Assembly: GCF_901933205.1 (NCBI RefSeq)
Contig: NC_044572.1
Coordinates: 74,149,465-74,213,464 of the forward strand
Source of the DNA: Camarhynchus parvulus
Lineage: Eukaryota > Chordata > Aves > Passeriformes > Thraupidae
DNA length: 64,000 nt
Direction of reading: 5' to 3'
How positions within the stretch are numbered: position 1 is the first letter of the stretch; the number at the start of each line of letters is the position of its first letter. This document shows, one piece after another, positions 63,597 through 64,000 of the stretch. Both the position numbers and the translations under genes were made by a program. Below the pieces are notes generated by a model. The model had not been told where the DNA came from and ran no database searches. It saw only the letters and a program-made list of their open reading frames with translations.

Positions 63597-64000
63597 AGTC
63601 CATGCCAAGCTGCTGGCTGTGCCGGGGCTGTACCGGGTCTGTACCGGGGCTGTACCGGGGCTGTACCGGGGCTGTGCCGGGGCTGTACCGGGGCTGTGCC
63701 GGGGCTGTGCCGGGGCTGTGCCGGGGCTGTGCCGGGGCTGTACCGGGGCTGTGCCGGGGCTGTGCCGGGTCTGTACCGGGCCGGCCCCAGGCGGTGCCAG
63801 CGGCTGCAGCGGCCCCAGCGCAGGGCACGGCTGAGCCCCTCAGCCCCGGGGAAAGCCTGGGCAAGGGAGGGCAAAACGCTGCCCGGCAGCCAGGGCTGAG
63901 CCAGGGGAAGCGAGCGAGAAACAGCCCTGCGAGCCCCGAGGGGACAGCGGGAGCAGGGCCGGGGGCAGGAGAGACCCGGCAGGGATGGCCCTGCGGCCTG
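63597..64000. promoter_or_regulatory. CpG-rich island edge running off the window
   Basis: From about 63600 base composition changes abruptly from AT-rich to strongly G+C-rich with frequent CpG, and stays so to the end. This is typical of a CpG-island promoter or first exon of a nearby gene. A possible start codon in good context (gggATGG, ATG at 63985-63987, reading M-A-L-R-P) lies at the very end, but too little sequence follows to judge it. No TATA box was seen. Confidence 0.55.
63617..63781. repeat. 11-bp minisatellite, 15 units
   Basis: Fifteen tandem 11-bp units of ctgtRccgggg. R is G or A in the order G A A A A G A G G G G A G G A. The second and fourteenth units end in gggt rather than gggg. 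Eleven is not a multiple of three and the unit holds no stop codon, so long low-complexity frames open on both strands (for example 63583-63864 minus). They are not genes. Regularly spaced G4 runs on the plus strand could form G-quadruplexes. Confidence 0.97.

Noticed and set aside
63583..63899. Several proline/alanine/glycine-rich frames on both strands
   Set aside because: They translate the 11-bp minisatellite, whose period makes every frame repeat without stops. They are not evidence of a repeat protein.
1..64000. CRISPR arrays, operons, tRNA or snRNA genes
   Set aside because: No regularly spaced repeat-spacer pattern was seen, the genome is plainly vertebrate nuclear, and no cloverleaf-type tRNA boxes or snRNA start sequences were recognised by eye. 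A covariance-model scan was not possible.

Overview
The window looks like vertebrate nuclear DNA from a bird, probably a passerine. It is AT-rich and intron- or intergenic-like, and no stretch can be read confidently as a protein-coding gene. The avian call rests on the repeats: many 5'-truncated CR1 LINE copies, several ending in or near the ATTCTRTGA-type 3' repeat, plus LTRs of avian ERVL-like and ERVK-like families. A nuclear copy of bird-like mitochondrial 16S rRNA is also present. All family names come from recognising sequence by eye; no database search was run.

Layout. 1-6.9 kb: AT-rich unique DNA. 6.9-10.1 kb: an old CR1, a possible minus-strand LTR, and a second CR1 whose end abuts a nearly full-length ERVL-type LTR. 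13.4-14.4 kb: an unclassified repeat beside a minus-strand ERVK-like LTR. 17.2-17.5 kb: a CR1 3' end. 22.1-23.1 kb: a 1-kb minus-strand CR1 with reverse-transcriptase remnants. 24.3-25.4 kb: a mitochondrial 16S fragment (NUMT) split by a second ERVK-like LTR with a perfect 6-bp target duplication. 26.1-35.4 kb: four LTR pieces and one CR1. 35.4-46.8 kb: a long quiet stretch with only low-complexity tracts and one weak exon candidate on the minus strand. 46.8-48.2 kb: an unclassified block, an LTR with a perfect target duplication, and a CR1 piece. 52.5-53.2 kb: two head-to-tail ERVL-type LTR pieces. 55.2-55.9 kb: the best-preserved CR1 3' part. 59.6-60.4 kb: a CR1 that keeps 5'-region and 3'-tail sequence but lacks the long ORF2 body. 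61.9-62.6 kb: an LTR and a second copy of the unclassified repeat. 63.6-64.0 kb: an abrupt change to CpG-rich DNA holding a 15-unit, 11-bp minisatellite, probably the edge of a CpG-island promoter outside the window.

No set of genes here works together. The window records repeated retroelement insertion into neutral DNA, with nesting that orders some events, such as NUMT before ERVK LTR and CR1 before ERVL LTR. I found no credible new biological system. The most informative objects are the interrupted NUMT, the CpG-rich minisatellite edge, the 5'+3' composite CR1 and the unclassified repeat shared by 13.5 kb and 62.4 kb.
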